A stretch of 64,000 bases of DNA, from NCBI GenBank assembly GCA_009823505.1, contig VZQC01005585.1:1551085-1615084 (forward strand), read 5' to 3'. This DNA is from Rhizomys pruinosus. Taxonomy: Eukaryota > Chordata > Mammalia > Rodentia > Spalacidae. The translations under genes and the position numbers were made by a program. The stretch's first letter is position 1. Each line of letters starts with the position of its first letter. The notes beneath the pieces are model-generated. The model saw only the letters and a program-made list of their open reading frames with translations, was not told the DNA's origin and did not search any database. This document shows, piece after piece, positions 46,633-58,700 of this stretch.

Positions 46633-47569
46633 GGAAAGGAAGGAATGGAGGGAGGGAGAGAGGGAGAAAGGGAGGGAGGGAGGGTGACTGAACTGCACAA
46701 TGTGTTTACTCTTGCAGCAGGTGGTGGATCACATCACTATAGATATTCCCCCAAATCACTTCATCCGGCCCGCCCCTCATACTATCCTTGAAGCAATGGT
46801 TGCCAGCAAATATTAAGTAAGAAGACTGACTGGGGATAGTATACAGTATCTCAACATCATGGCAAAATACTAAAGTGAAACCTTTCTGCACAGACTTTAC
46901 CGTCACTGCTAAAGTAAGAGAGGAACTGTGTATCGTGCAAGGAACAAACAGCAAGTGATCAGAACCTCAAAGGCAGCTGCTTGCTCCAGCATTACACTCA
47001 ATTCAACATCTGTCTGCACTTTCAACTTTAAAAATAAATTATTGATAATTGTTGCAAGAACGTAAGCTGGGTTATGTTTGGCAGTTTACTTTGTACCTCC
47101 TGTTTGTATCTTACCCATTTAAATGTGAGGCAAAATAAGTGAACCAAATAAAGGTCTCCCTCTAGCACAGGATTAAACACTTCTCTTTAGGAAGGACAGA
47201 ACGGCAGAGCCCTTGCTAAAAACATAAAGAGGATCCTAGGAGGGGGTGGCTAAAGTGGCTAGGATGCTAGAGGGAGAAAGACTCAATCCTGATGTCCATG
47301 CTAGAAATCTCATGTACCAGCTAGCTGTAGTGAGCTAGGCCCATTGCAGGGCCTGATAAACAGAAAGCTATTAGAATATCAGTTGGTAGAACTGTGAAAT
47401 AAGTTGTTAATAAATAAACAAAATATAAATACTAAAACCTTCCTAGTTCTGACACAGAACCCAGAGGAACATTCTTGGTAATTTTTGTATGGCATAAGTC
47501 TTTGGCCATTTAGTTTTTATAACTAGTAAAACTCATTTTTTTGTTTAATTTGGAAACATCCTTTTTATT
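44961..47569. other. Mostly single-copy, with CA and GGGA runs
   Basis: No SINE recognised. Contains (CA)n at 45521-45550, and (CA)n plus (GGGA)n at 46587-46684. Open frames at 45999-46205 and 46706-46954 (both minus) have no convincing splice context; see the rejected items. Confidence 0.4.
46587..46684. repeat. (CA)n followed by (GGGA)n
   Basis: A CA run to about 46630 then 'ggagggagggag' type purine repeats on one strand. Confidence 0.93.
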
Positions 47570-48288
47570 TTTAAAATATTTTACTTTTTATTTTTTTCCA
47601 GATGTAAGTTAATTTTTATTGAGTGTATGTCATATAACATTTCTCAATCAAATTTAGACTCATTCCCCCATCTATGCCCACCCCTTACATTCCCCCACCC
47701 CTGCCAGAGCTCATGGATTCTGTCATACATATTAAGTCCTATCTTGCATCTTTTTCTCAGTCTTTTATAACCTTTTCGATTCACAGGTTTATTGTTTTGG
47801 TCTGGTTTTTTATTATGTTTTTCTCTCTCTTTTTTTAATTCCCTTTAATTTTATATTATTCCAAAATATGCATATATACACTCCACAGATAAATCAAAAT
47901 TACAAATTCTGAAAATAAACTATAGGTTAATTCCTAAGCACATTTAGAGATTCGCATTTAACAGTAAAGTTGTATGCAGGTAAAAAGAATATAAATAGAA
48001 TATGAATACATATCTTCCATTCATACATGGTAATTACAATGTGTGAATACAAGTGGTAGGACAATTCTAGAGCCCATTAAGAGATTCACATTGGAATAGC
48101 ACAGTTGCTTTCAGATTCAATGAAATATAATAATAAAGTTGCTCAATTTGCCTGCCAACTGGGGATTTGGTGTTAGAATCCACAGATGAAGGAAACCATT
48201 CACCTTTTTTGGGGGGGGGGACTGTGTTACCTCACTTAGCATAATGGCTTCGAGTTCCATCCATTTACCAGCAAAGCTCATGATGTCT

Positions 48289-48493
48289 TTTTTTTTTTTT
48301 AATGTATGTGTGTACTGTCTGCATGTACGTTGGTGCACCCCTGTCATGCAACACTGCAGAGGGCTTCTGGATTCCCCTGGAACTGGAGTTAAAGACAGTT
48401 CTTAGCCAAAATGTGGGTGTTGGGAATCAATCCCGGGTCCTCTGCAAGAGCAGTCAGTGGGTGCTCTTAACTGCTGAGCCATCTCTCCAGCCC
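48289..48493 (-). mobile_element. B2 SINE in L1 ORF2
   Basis: Inverted B2 from a T-rich tail to 'ctgagccatctctccagccc'. Short target repeat 'tgatgtc' at both ends. Lacks the core duplication and the body is shortened. Confidence 0.92.
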
Positions 48494-49006
48494 TGATGTC
48501 ATCTTTCTTTACCACTGCATAGAGCTCCGTTGTATAGATGTACCACATTTTTGTTATCCAGTCATCAGTTCAGGGGCACTTGGGTTGGTTCCAGTTCTTT
48601 GCTATTGTGAAGAGAGCTGCAATAAACATAGCTGTGCATGTATCTTTGTGGTAGTATGCATCTCGTGGGTATATACCCAGGAGTTTATAAGGGTTCTCCA
48701 CACTGCTTTCCACAGTGGTTGTACCAGTTTACATTCCCACTAGCAGTGAATGAGTGTTCCCCTTTCCCTACAATCTCTCCAGCATGTGGTGTCCTTTCTT
48801 TTCTTGATCTTGGCTAGTCTTACTGGAGTGAGATGATCTTAGTGTGGTTTTAATTTGCATTTCCTTGATTATTAATGATGTTGAACACTTTTTAAGATGT
48901 TTCTCAGCCATCTTTACTTCCTTACTGGTGAAGTCTCTGTTCATCTCTTTACTCCATCTTTTGAGTATGTCCTTGGTTTTCTTACTTCTTTGTTTTTTGT
49001 TTTTGT

Positions 49007-49038
49007 TTTTTTTTGTTTTGTTTTGTTTTGTTTTGTTT
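49007..49038. repeat. (GTTTT)n within L1
   Basis: 'gtttt' pentamer run, flanked on both sides by 'ttacttctttgttttt', so a short L1 segment was duplicated around it. Confidence 0.9.
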
Positions 49039-49682
49039 TACTTCTTTGTTTTTTAAGTAGTTTATGTATTTTGGACGTTAATGCTCTGTCAAATGTATCA
49101 GTAGTGAAGGTTTCCTCCTACTCTGTGGGTTTTCTCTTCACTTCCTTGATTGTTTCTTTAGCTGTACAAAAGCTTTTGAGTTTGATGAGGTCCCACTTGT
49201 CAGCTGTTGTCCTTATTTCCTGTGCAGTTGCTGTTTGATTTAGAAAGCCTTTTCCTACACCTATGTCTTATAGGTTGCTGCTGACTTTTTCTTCTATCAC
49301 CTTGAGGGTTTCAGGTTTCAGGTTGAGATCTTTGATCCACTTGGAGTTTATTTTTGTACAGGGAGAGAGGTAGGTGTTTAATTTTGTTCCTTTACAAATG
49401 GTGGTCCAGTTTTGCCAACACCATTTGCTGAAGATGCTACCTTTCCTCCATTGAGCTTTTTGGCTCCTTTGTCAAATATGAGGTGGCTGAAGTTATATGA
49501 GCTCAAGTTAGATCTTCAGTTTTGTTCCATTGGTCAATGGTTCTGTTTTTATTTTTATTTTTTTCAGTTGGCTTTTGTTTTATTCTAAGGTTGCTTGAAT
49601 ATGAACAAAATAAAACTAAACACAAAAATGTTTTAATAACTCAGTAGTGGTTATCCTCATATATTTTTTATTAAACTTTTTT

Positions 49683-49839
49683 TTTCTTTTTGGTCTTTTT
49701 TGAGACAGGGTCTCCCTGTAGACCCAGCTGTCCTGGAACTGGCTATGTAGAGCAGGCTGGCCTTTAATTCATAGAGATCCTGCCTGCCTCTGCCACCCAC
49801 GTGCTGGGATTAAAGCCATGTTTCCCCACGTCTGGCCCT
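49683..49839 (-). mobile_element. B1 SINE
   Basis: Inverted B1 from 'ggtcttttttgagacagggtctccctgtag' to 'ccccacgtctggccc'. Target-like repeat 'tattaaact' on both sides. Confidence 0.93.
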
Positions 49840-51963
49840 TGTATTAAACTCTTTTGATGTCAGTGATTTTAACTACATGTCTAAATTTAAAAAAATTAAA
49901 TACTAAAAGTAGTTTTCCAAAAAGGTGTCCTACAAACTGCACAAATTTCCATCCATTCTTGGGGCTTCAGCTGTTGTTATGAATTCCCCCAAAACCAGGA
50001 GACACAAGTTAGCTGACAAGTACCAGCATCTCTTTCAAGACACAGCGGTCATTTACTAAAGGCTGTTCCAGAACAAAACCTGAGAGCAGAGGGCCAAAGG
50101 CGTGTGCACAGCACTCTTCCAGGAATGCTTTTCATCCTGTACTCCCCAAATGCCCAGTCTGGATGATAAACTGGCATGCTTACTCCACTGACAGAGGAGT
50201 CGGGAGTGGAGCTCCTTGACCACAGACACATCTGTCACCTCCATTGGTCAGCACCCATCTTTTGCTTGGCACCAACTGAATTATCAAATGAAAGACTTGC
50301 CACTGCTTGGTGGCCAAGAATAGGAACCACTTCTTCAGTACTCTGCACTTCCTCTACCCCTAGAGATGAGGATTAGCAGAGCAGATCAGGAAGTTCTACT
50401 GGAGTTTCAGGCCTCCAGATTCCCCTTTTTATTCTCTACCTCCTCAACATTGGTAGATGCTTAGAACCACCCCCCCCCAGCCCCAAACAAGCAAAGCCTG
50501 AGGGAACATGAGGACAGAAAGATCTGCTTGGCTCGCCACTGACCCCCAATAAGTACCAGTATCTAGCTCTTAGGTGTGAATAAGCAGTTTTACAATAAAT
50601 GAATGAAAATAAACTCAGAAGTATATTTTACTGATGTTAATATGTAAACTCCTTCAGGCACTACAAGCAAATTTGAAATAATTATTTCATAACAGACAAA
50701 CTCAGGGCAATCAGACCCATGGAGACAGGTATATTCTTGTTCTAGAAAGGAGAGGTGGGTCCTGGCTTTGCTCCTTAAATTTGGTAAGCTGTGTCAAAGC
50801 TATAGTAATTAGAAACATCCTAGTGGTGTTTCTAATTATTGGTCATTGAAGAGATGCTGTCCTCATTCTTCCCTTTTACATTAGTTCTTTCCGACACTGG
50901 AAGGTTAGGAGGTGGCAATCACTGTTAGGAAATTTACTCATTTTCCATTCCAACATGAACTGTGAGATTTGAGATAAGTTCTCATGAATTTTTTAACTGC
51001 TCCTTGCCCAACCTTAAAGCTCAAAGCATTCAGGAGCTTAATACTGCTGTTTTTAACTATTTGGGAATCTCAAGAGGACAGGCAGTAGTACTTATTCAAG
51101 ACCATTCAGATTGTATCATGAGAAAGTAGCTCATGAGGAGCTCACAGAGCACTTGACACTTTAGGATCATGATTTGATAGATGAAATGAATGGAGTAGTC
51201 TGAAGTTGTATGCTAGGAAGTTCAAGTTGTTGCCAGTTAAGACAAAAAAAAAAAAACCTTTTCCTTAACATGTTGCAATGCATGTACTATAATCATTCAG
51301 TCATTGATCAAATTCTCATAAAGTGTGTTATCATAAGCTGGTGTTCCTGCTGGATACAGAAGTAGTGGAAACTACACTTCATGTACTGTGTGGGCAATTC
51401 ATAAATCGTTAAAGCACATTCCCATGAGTGCCCAGGGAGAAGCAAGAACAAGGGGGAAATCATCCCAGAAGCAAACTACTGGTAGGCTCTAAGTCAGATT
51501 CCAAGCAGATGTGATACTTAATCATTCTTGAAAGATGAGTGAGAGTTTGGTAGGAGAAGGGAACCTTCCAGGTAGGAGAAAAGCACCCAAAAGATATGCC
51601 CACGTATAGGCAGAACAGGTATGAAAGACTGTAGCAGGGAACAAGGGTAGATGGGTAAGATGCTGGTGTAGCCCAGTGAGTGCATGAAGTCCAAGTGTTA
51701 ACAACAGATGAGTATCCTAGCTTTAGGAGAAACCCACTGCTCTTAATATGCTTTAAATTAAGTAAGGGAATTTTGTTTGCAAGTAACTCCTCCAACATGG
51801 CAGGCATATTTTAATGAAGAAACCTACTGTATCACTAGAAAATTAGCAGAAAGGAACTATTCCCCATCACACATAACCTGCCAAAATTACAGAACTAAGA
51901 AAGAACACTGAAAGCTGCAAGAGAGAGGTGCCATGGTGACTTATGAAAAAGCAAATCCACAAA
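49840..51963. other. Single-copy block, no recognised gene
   Basis: SINE-free for about 2.1 kb. On the minus strand 50239-50275 has an acceptor-like 'tcatttgataattcag' and an open phase 0-to-1 segment ending in a weak donor (gtgaca). It is too weak to annotate as an exon. Confidence 0.4.
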
Positions 51964-52095
51964 CCAGATGTGGTGGTGCATACCTCTAGTCCCAACCCTG
52001 GGGAGATAGAGTCAGGCAGAGCTCTGTGAGATCACAGAAAGTTCAGGCCAGTTGAGGTTACAGGGAGACCCTGTCTCAAAAAAATCAGCAACAAC
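51964..52095 (+). mobile_element. B1 SINE, diverged
   Basis: 'ccagatgtggtggtgcatacctctagtccc' to 'ctgtctcaaaaaaatc'. Several substitutions and a short insertion. Confidence 0.88.
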
Positions 52096-52254
52096 AACAA
52101 AAGTAAACCCACAAAAAACCCAGCATATTTGTCAGCAGAAACTATAAAGAACAGGAGGCATGGAATGGCATATTCCAAGTGCTGTAAGAAAAATAAATTT
52201 CACCATTGTTACTAGATCCAGCAAAACCAGTCTTTAGAGTCAAAGAAGAAACAC

Positions 52255-52945
52255 TTTCTAAAATACCCAAATGCCCCTCAACAGACAAGTGGATAATAAA
52301 AGTGTGGTACATCTACACAACAGAGTAGCAGTAAAGAAAGATGACATCATGAACTTTGCAGGTAAATGGATGGAACTCAAAGCCATTATGCTAAGTGAAG
52401 TAACACAGACACAGAAAAACAAACAGTGAATGGTTTTCCTCATTTGTGCATGTTAACAACAAATCCCCAGAAAGGCAAGCTGAGGGGGCTGGAGAGATGG
52501 CCTAGTGGTTAAGAGCGCCGACCGCTCTTACAGAGGACCCGGGTTCGATCCCTAGCACCCACATGGTGGCCAAGAACCATCTGAAACTCCAATTCCAGGA
52601 GAACTCCAGTTCCAGGAGAATCCGACACCCTCTTCTGACCGCTGCGGCATTGCATGACACGGGTGCACAGACTTGCAGGCAGACAGTACATTCATACACA
52701 TACAGAAATAAATAAAATTAATAAAAACAAATTAAAAAATATTTTAAAAAAGAAAGGCAAGCTGAACATTATTGTTATATTACTTTTTATCTGAAAGCAA
52801 CTGTGTTATTACAATGTAAATCTCTTACAGGCTCTAGAATTGACCTACCACTTATTTTCAGACTCTGTAATTATGGTATATGGGTGGAAGGCATGTATTC
52901 ATATTTTAGAGTAATATAAAATTAAAGGGGGAAAATGTGGGGAAA
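52255..52945 (+). mobile_element. L1 3' end split by a B2
   Basis: The ORF2 end ('agatgacatcatgaactttgcaggtaaatggatgg') and the same 3' UTR as at 1080-1290 ('taaatctcttacaggctctagaattgacc'), ending 'aaattaaagggggaaaatgtgg'. 5'-truncated. The B2 inserted between stop and UTR. Confidence 0.88.
52484..52750 (+). mobile_element. B2 SINE, young, duplicated-core subfamily
   Basis: Near-identical to 7695-7939, with A and B boxes, CpGs kept and both 'aactcca(a/g)ttccagga' units. Perfect target repeat 'agaaaggcaagctga' at 52469-52483 and 52751-52765. Confidence 0.96.
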
Positions 52946-53496
52946 AGAAAATAATTAAAAATGTAATAATGGAGAAAATTTTAAACAGCTTAATTTAGTA
53001 TCAGAGTTATAGAAAATAGAATATATAAAAGTATACATAAGGACAGATATTAATGAAGAAAAAATAACTTTAGTATCTTAAAGGTAAAATAAGTACATTA
53101 ATGTTTACTATTTATTCATTACTATGAGATACATATTAAAGACAGTAATGTGTACATATACAAGAATAAATATATTTGAGAACTTTTAATTATAAAGTTT
53201 GAAAAAAAAAAATATATAAAAGAACACATATGTATTTATTGAGTAAATTTTATTTGTGCAAGGAAAGATGTGATTATTATAAATTATAACAAGTGCAAAA
53301 TTACCTTTGGGACAGACAGAGAAAAGTCAGATTAATTATAGTGAAAGGGAAGTAATTTTATATATATAAAATGCACAGGAGTCTATGGGAAGTTGTATCA
53401 AGTGAAAAAGTGACCAAGTTTCTTCAACAACAACAACAACAAAAAGACTACAAGGAAAAAAAAAAAAAAACAAAGGGAAAGAGAGAAGCTACTGTC
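52946..53496. other. AT-rich sequence, no recognised feature
   Basis: Very AT-rich with a short (CAA)n near 53427-53442 and poly(A) near 53457-53470. Confidence 0.45.
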
Positions 53497-53975
53497 CTAG
53501 TTTGTCTTCCATTGCTGGGACTAAACACTCTGACCACCCAACTTGGGAGGAAAGGGTTTATCAGCTTACATCTCCTGGAAGTCTGGAGCAGGTAAAAGGG
53601 TTTCATTCAGCTTCAGCGGAGTCTCCTGGAAGGTCAGCATCGAATCAATACTAGGGAGCCCAAGGCAGGAACTCAAGGCAGGAACCTGAGGCAGGAGCTT
53701 GAAGCACAAGCCATGAGGAGTGCTGCTTACTGGCTTGCTCCCCTGGCCATGCCCACCTGCCTCTTATATGGTACACAATAACCTGCCCAGACGGTGGCAC
53801 CACCCATAAGTGGGCTGGCCCTTTCCACAATTGCCCAACAATCAAGACAGTACTCCACAGATGTGGCCACAGGCCAGCCCAATGGAGCAATTCCCAATTG
53901 AAGTGCTCCTTTCTTGCCTCCTATCCCAGTCACAGGTGTGTCAAGTTGACACTAAAGCTATCCGCACAGCTACAG
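53497..53975 (-). mobile_element. URR1-like hAT mini-element, inverted
   Basis: Reverse orientation of the 43458-43848 family: 'ctgtcctagtttgtcttccattgctggg' at the left, 'tgggctggccctttccac', 'ccaatggagcaattcccaattgaag' and 'cacaggtgtgtcaagttgacac' at the right. Flanks 'agctactg' and 'agctacag' fit an 8-bp target repeat. Contains tandem 'aggcaggaac' units near 53660-53700. Confidence 0.78.
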
Positions 53976-54163
53976 ACAAAGAGGGTTCGAAGAATTAGAA
54001 GTGCACAATGTGAACCTTTTGTGGACTCTAAATAAATTGAAGGAAAAATGGTTCCACAGAGAAATGGAGCCATTCATTTGCATAGCTGATAATCTTCAGC
54101 AATTATTGTCATCATTTTAGATGTGATAATGGTTGGGCACGATTTTTTAAAGTGTCTATGTTT

Positions 54164-54166
<3 letters not shown>

Positions 54167-54203
<37 letters not shown>
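54167..54203. repeat. (TA)n microsatellite
   Basis: Pure TA run; a second CA/TA-rich stretch follows at 54513-54597. Confidence 0.95.
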
Positions 54204-54206
<3 letters not shown>

Positions 54207-54639
54207 AATATTATTTATCTATGAAACTATTGTCTGGAATTGTATTCAAAGCAGCTCTATAAGTGATGTGTGTGTGTTTTACTATACAAGAAAGAAATGA
54301 TTGCTTATGAGTTTATAACATGGAAACGAGATCTAGGCACAGAAAGATTTATTATGCTCTTCTTTCTTTTATTTTTTTTTTTTTTTTTTAAATTTTTTTA
54401 AAAAAATATTTTAGAAAAAATGAAAAAAAAATACTCAAAAATTAAGAGACTCATAAACCAGCACGACAATGTATTAACTTCATGGTGACTTGACTGGATT
54501 TGGAATCACCACACACGACACACACACACACACACAACCACACACACCACACAATATATATATATTATATATATATATTAATATATATAATATATCTGTG
54601 TCTATGAGGGGATTTCCAGAAAAGTTTAACAGAATAGAA

Positions 54640-54900
54640 AAGACTGACCCTGAATGTGAGAAGCACTGTACCATGGGTCAATTCTTGGACTGAATAACAA
54701 GGAGAAGGTGAAATGTAGCATTCAGCGCCCACTGCTTCTTGACTGCAGATGCACTGTGACCAGCTGCCTCCCCCTCCTACCACCATGGCTTCCCCATCAT
54801 AAGGGACTGTACCTTCACACTGTAAACCAAAATAAAACCTTCCTTCCTTAACTTGTTTTTATCAGACATTTTGTTATATCAAGAAAAATAACCAATACAA
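54640..54900 (+). mobile_element. Rodent hAT/LTR-type repeat, 3' part
   Basis: 'gactgcagatgcactgtgaccagctgcctcc', 'accatggcttccccatcat', 'gtaaaccaaaataaaaccttccttccttaac' and 'tttgttatatcaag' match the end of a common rodent interspersed repeat of URR1/MaLR type. Exact family unsure. Confidence 0.5.
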
Positions 54901-55325
54901 TTTCACTCCCAAAAGAGTGAGCAAGACAAACACAATGACAAAAGCAGAGAAAGAATAAAACTCACCAGAAGAGTAAATAAACAAATGAGAATTAGGAAAA
55001 AAAATAAATATGATTATTATAGTAAAGCAATGCCAGGAGAGAGAATGTATGTTTCAATAATAACACTATTCTCCAATTAAAAGAACAAGACCCAACTATC
55101 TGCTGCAAGAAACCTCACTGGAAGTTCGTATGCAGGCTGGGGATTTAAAATAAAATCCTAAACCCAGAATAGCTATGCTCTTTTCCAATGAAATGAGACT
55201 TCAAGCCAAAATTGGTCAGAAGGGATGAAGGTCAGTTCAAACCAATAAACAATCTATCAAGATGATATAACAACTGGATCAAACATTTAAGCACTCAATT
55301 TTCTTTAAAAATGTTCATGTATAAA

Positions 55326-56214
55326 ATAATGGGTTCCATCACATTTAACATATATAGGTATAGATAATTATAGCATTATACTTTGCTTTTGTCCATACAT
55401 ACCCTCCGAAACCTCTCACTCTGGTGGTTCTTTCTCTCTTAATAGGCTCCTTTCACCTTTTCTCTCATGGGCAGAATCTACACAGACATGAACATAAAAC
55501 ACGCACACACACACAGAAACACAGAAACCTAGATTCCACATGAAAGAAAACATGCAATAGGTTTTCCTTCCCTTTATAACTTACTCCTTTCCCTTCCTTT
55601 ATGCTTCTTCCTCCCTCCCCATAGTCGCTCATCTACCTTCATGCTGCATGCATGCGTGTGTCTGATTTCTTCCAGTGTTCATTCAAAAGATTATTCAATC
55701 TGTGTGTGCGTGTGTGTGTGTGTTTTATGTTTATGGCTGTGCAGATTCTGCCCATGAGTGAAAAACTTGGTATTCATCTTTCTGATATCGCCTTACTTTG
55801 CTTAACATATTAATATCCAGCTCCATCCAATTTCCTGCAAATGACATAATTTCATTCTTCTTTATGGCTGAATGAAACTCCACTGGGTACATATAACAAA
55901 CTTTGTTTTTTTTCTAAATTTTTTATTTATTTTGTATGTGTATGAATGTACTGTCTGCATGTAGGTCTGTGCACCTGTGTCATGCAATGCCGCAGAGGTC
56001 AGAAGAGGATGTTGGATTCCCCTGGAACTGGAGTTAAACACAGTTCTCAGCCGCCATGTGGGTACTGGGGATCGAACCCAAGTCCTCTTCAAGAGCGGTC
56101 GGCACTCTTAACTGCTAGGCCATCTCTCCAGCCCCCGAAACTTTCTTTATCCATTCATCTGTTGATAGGGATCTAGGCTGGATCCATACCAACTGTGAAT
56201 AGTGGAACACCAAT
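55326..56214 (-). mobile_element. Inverted L1 3' piece nested in L1
   Basis: Antisense L1 3' UTR and ORF2 end: 'ttcctccctccccatagtcgctc', 'ctccagctccatccaatttcctgcaaatgac', 'ttctttatggctgaatgaaactcc', then after a B2 'tttatccattcatctgttgatagggatc'. It lies between the endonuclease and linker parts of the forward L1, so it is a later insertion in the opposite orientation. Confidence 0.78.
55912..56137 (-). mobile_element. B2 SINE in the inverted L1
   Basis: Inverted B2 with 'agagcggtcggcactcttaactgctaggcc' at the right. Single core unit. Short flank repeat 'aaacttt'. Confidence 0.93.
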
Positions 56215-56450
56215 TTAAGAAAACAAAGGCTATAGGACAGAGACACAGAGATATAGCCCAAGGCAATTAAGAATGGGTGACTTAAATATTCATTTTAACC
56301 AACAGATGGAACTTTTCTCAAAACAGATATTTTAGGTCATAAACTAAATATTAACAAACTAAACCCAAACAATGTCTTAATCTTGCATATCATAAATGAC
56401 CAAATTAACAGTAAGAGAAACTATAGAAAATATAGACAGACAGACAAACA

Positions 56451-56484
<34 letters not shown>

Positions 56485-57550
56485 TTGAATAATCTTTTGA
56501 ATGAACACTGGAAGAAATCAGAGGGGAAATTTAAGAATCCATATAATCAAATGAAAATGAAAACACAACATACCATAACCTATAGGATATATTGAGACTA
56601 GTTCAAAGAGAAAATTCTATAGCTATGAATACCTACATTAAAAAGATATAAAATAAATAAACTAAGAAAATAAGAGAAAACCACCAAAATTGAGAGGGAA
56701 ATTTTTAATAAAAGTAAGACCTGAAATAAATGAAATGCAGACTAAAGGATCAATACAAAAATCAATGAAATAGAGTTGGCCTTATGAAAAGATACAAAAC
56801 AGTCATTCCCTTAGCAAAACTATCCAAAAGAGAAAAGACCCAAATAAAATTATTGAAGAAAAAAAAGGATATTAATACAAATACTAGGGAAATCTATGGG
56901 AGTATAGGTAACATTAAGAACATAATTATATATCAATATCCTAGAAAATAGACAATTTCTAGCCACAAACTACTAAAATTGAATTAAGAAAATATAAAAA
57001 AAACAACATTGATAACAAGCAATGAGATTGAAACAGCAATAAAGTCCCCTGACAAAGAAAAGCTAAAGAAAACAGCTTAGAATTGGACAGATGAGTAGCT
57101 GATTCCTCCCAGAAATGTAAAGAACTAACACTGATGGTCTCAAACTCCTTCACAAAACTAAAAAAGAGAAAGAATATTTCAAAACTACCCTGACACAGAA
57201 ACAAAACAAGGACCCAACACAAATAAAACTACAGAGAAATAGCTTTGAACATATATGTGAAAATCCTCGATAAAATGCTAAAAAATAAAATTTAACAATG
57301 CATTAAATTATCATAGAACATGAACAGATTGGTTTCATTCTAAGAACACAAGGATAGATCAACTTATGCAAATCAACATCATGGTAAGTACAATAATGGA
57401 ATTAAGGATAAAACCTACATGTTTACCTTAATAGATGCAGAAAGAAGCCTTTTGATGAAACTTAACATTATTTTATCATTTATGTTAAAGCCCTGAAAAC
57501 TGAGTACAGAAAGATCATAACTTAAAAAAGTAACAATGAAAACTCCAACC

Positions 57551-57652
57551 TTGGGAGGCAGAGTAGGAAGATCTCTCTGCGATCAAAGCCAGCCTGGCCT
57601 ACATAGCAATCAAGGCTGGAGCTACAGGGAGACTTTATCTCAAAAACAAACA
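57551..57652 (+). mobile_element. 5'-truncated B1 SINE
   Basis: It begins inside the B1 at 'ttgggaggcagag' and ends in a (CAAA)n tail. The flank 'aaaactccaac' is repeated, so it inserted truncated rather than being broken later. Confidence 0.9.
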
Positions 57653-58408
57653 AACAAAAACTCCAACTTTTTAAAAACTAAATAAAAAAGGCTATATATG
57701 ATAAACATGAGCCAAGATTACACACATGTGGAAAATGGAAAGCAGTTCCTCTAAAATTATAAGATAAGAATGCCCATTCTCATCAGTTTTAATATAGTAC
57801 TTGAACTTTTAGCCTGAAAAATCAGGTGAGAGAAAATAAAAAGGTATACAAATAGATAAAGAGAAAGTCAAATGATCCCTGTTTGCAGATTATATGATTC
57901 TGTACTTAGGAAATCCTAGATTTCACCAAAAGATTCTTAAACAGACAAAATATGAAAGGTACTAGGACACAGAAGTCAATATATGAAAATAGTTGGCTTT
58001 CCCATACACCAACCATGAACTCACTGAGAAATTAGAACAACACTCCTGCTCCTGATAGCCTCAAGCAAGTAAACAAACAACAATATCCCAGGAATAAACC
58101 TAACCAAGGAGATGAAAATCCTCACAATGAATAAAGGAACTGAGTACACGCTGGTTGAAAGAAAGGCCTCCCCTTAATCATATGGATATAGAACTGGCAT
58201 TGCTAAACTTGCTAAACTACCCAAAGCAGATGAAAGGTTCAATGCAATCTTATCAACTCATCAAAATGCCAACGACATTCTTCACAGAACTAAAAAACAA
58301 AAGCAAAATGAAAAAGCCCTAAATTTCATAAGCACAAAAGACCTTGACTACCCAAAGTAATCCTGAGCAAAAAGAGCAATCCTATCCTCTTAATTACATG
58401 CTTTAAAA

Positions 58409-58630
58409 TTTTCATTATTTATTTTTATAATGCATATGAGTGTTTTGCCTACATGTATGTAAGTGTACCACATGCATGTCTGGTGTCCTCTGAGGCCAGA
58501 ACAGAGTGTTGGATCCCCTGGAACTGTAGCTATAGATGGTTTTTAGTCACCATGTGGGTATTGGGAGCTGAACCCAGGTCCTCTGAAAAGCAGCCAGTGC
58601 TCTTAACCACTGAACCATCTCTCAAGTCCC
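58409..58630 (-). mobile_element. B3 SINE
   Basis: Inverted B3: 'tgcatatgagtgttttgcctacatg', 'gtgttggatcccctggaactgtagc', 'ggagctgaacccaggtcctctg' and 'cactgaaccatctctc'. Confidence 0.9.
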
Positions 58631-58631
58631 T

Positions 58632-58692
58632 TTAATTATATTTTTATTGATTCTTTAAGAATTTGATACAATGTATTTTGATCATATTAAAA
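58632..58692 (-). mobile_element. Rodent L1 (Lx-type) terminal 3' end, inverted
   Basis: 'tatttttattgattctttaagaatttgatac' and 'gtattttgatcatatt' are the exact antisense of the rodent L1 terminus. It probably continues at 59490, after the composite repeat inserted into it. Confidence 0.75.
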
Positions 58693-58700
58693 AAAACACT

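Larger units (their letters stand above)
47570..49555 (-). mobile_element. L1 3' half, inverted, with a B2 insertion
   Basis: Read antisense it is the same L1 type as 236-1435: tail at about 47600-47760 (C-rich run in place of the G-rich run), 3' UTR at 47860-48190 ('gtaggacaattctagagcccattaagag'), then ORF2 C-terminus to 49555. ORF2 is broken by frameshifts, but the 'cactgctttccacagtggttgtacc' and 'ctttttgg' blocks are clear. A (GTTTT)n run at 49007-49038 disrupts the frame further. Confidence 0.85.
54960..58395 (+). mobile_element. Old L1 ORF2, interrupted by an inverted L1, a B1 and a CA run
   Basis: The endonuclease-end segment is at 55060-55320 ('gcaagaaacctcactgg', 'caagccaaaattgg'). 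After an inverted L1 piece the linker follows at 56215-56700, then the reverse-transcriptase region at about 56900-58390 ('gattggtttcattctaagaacacaagg', 'agatgcagaaagaagccttttgatgaaa', 'gatgaaaatcctcacaatga'). Frames are broken throughout, so it is inactive. A truncated B1 at 57551-57652 and CA at 56455-56481 are later events. Confidence 0.82.

Noticed and set aside
46706..46954. 82-codon minus-strand open frame, and a plus-strand 'ttgcag' followed by 32 open codons to TAA at 46718-46816
   Set aside because: Both frames overlap, neither has a matching second splice site or recognisable motif, and the neighbouring GGGA/CA repeats make chance open frames likely.
48844..49238. Two overlapping hydrophobic plus-strand open frames resembling membrane proteins
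   Set aside because: They are the antisense of L1 ORF2; the hydrophobic look comes from T-rich antisense codons and a GTTTT repeat.
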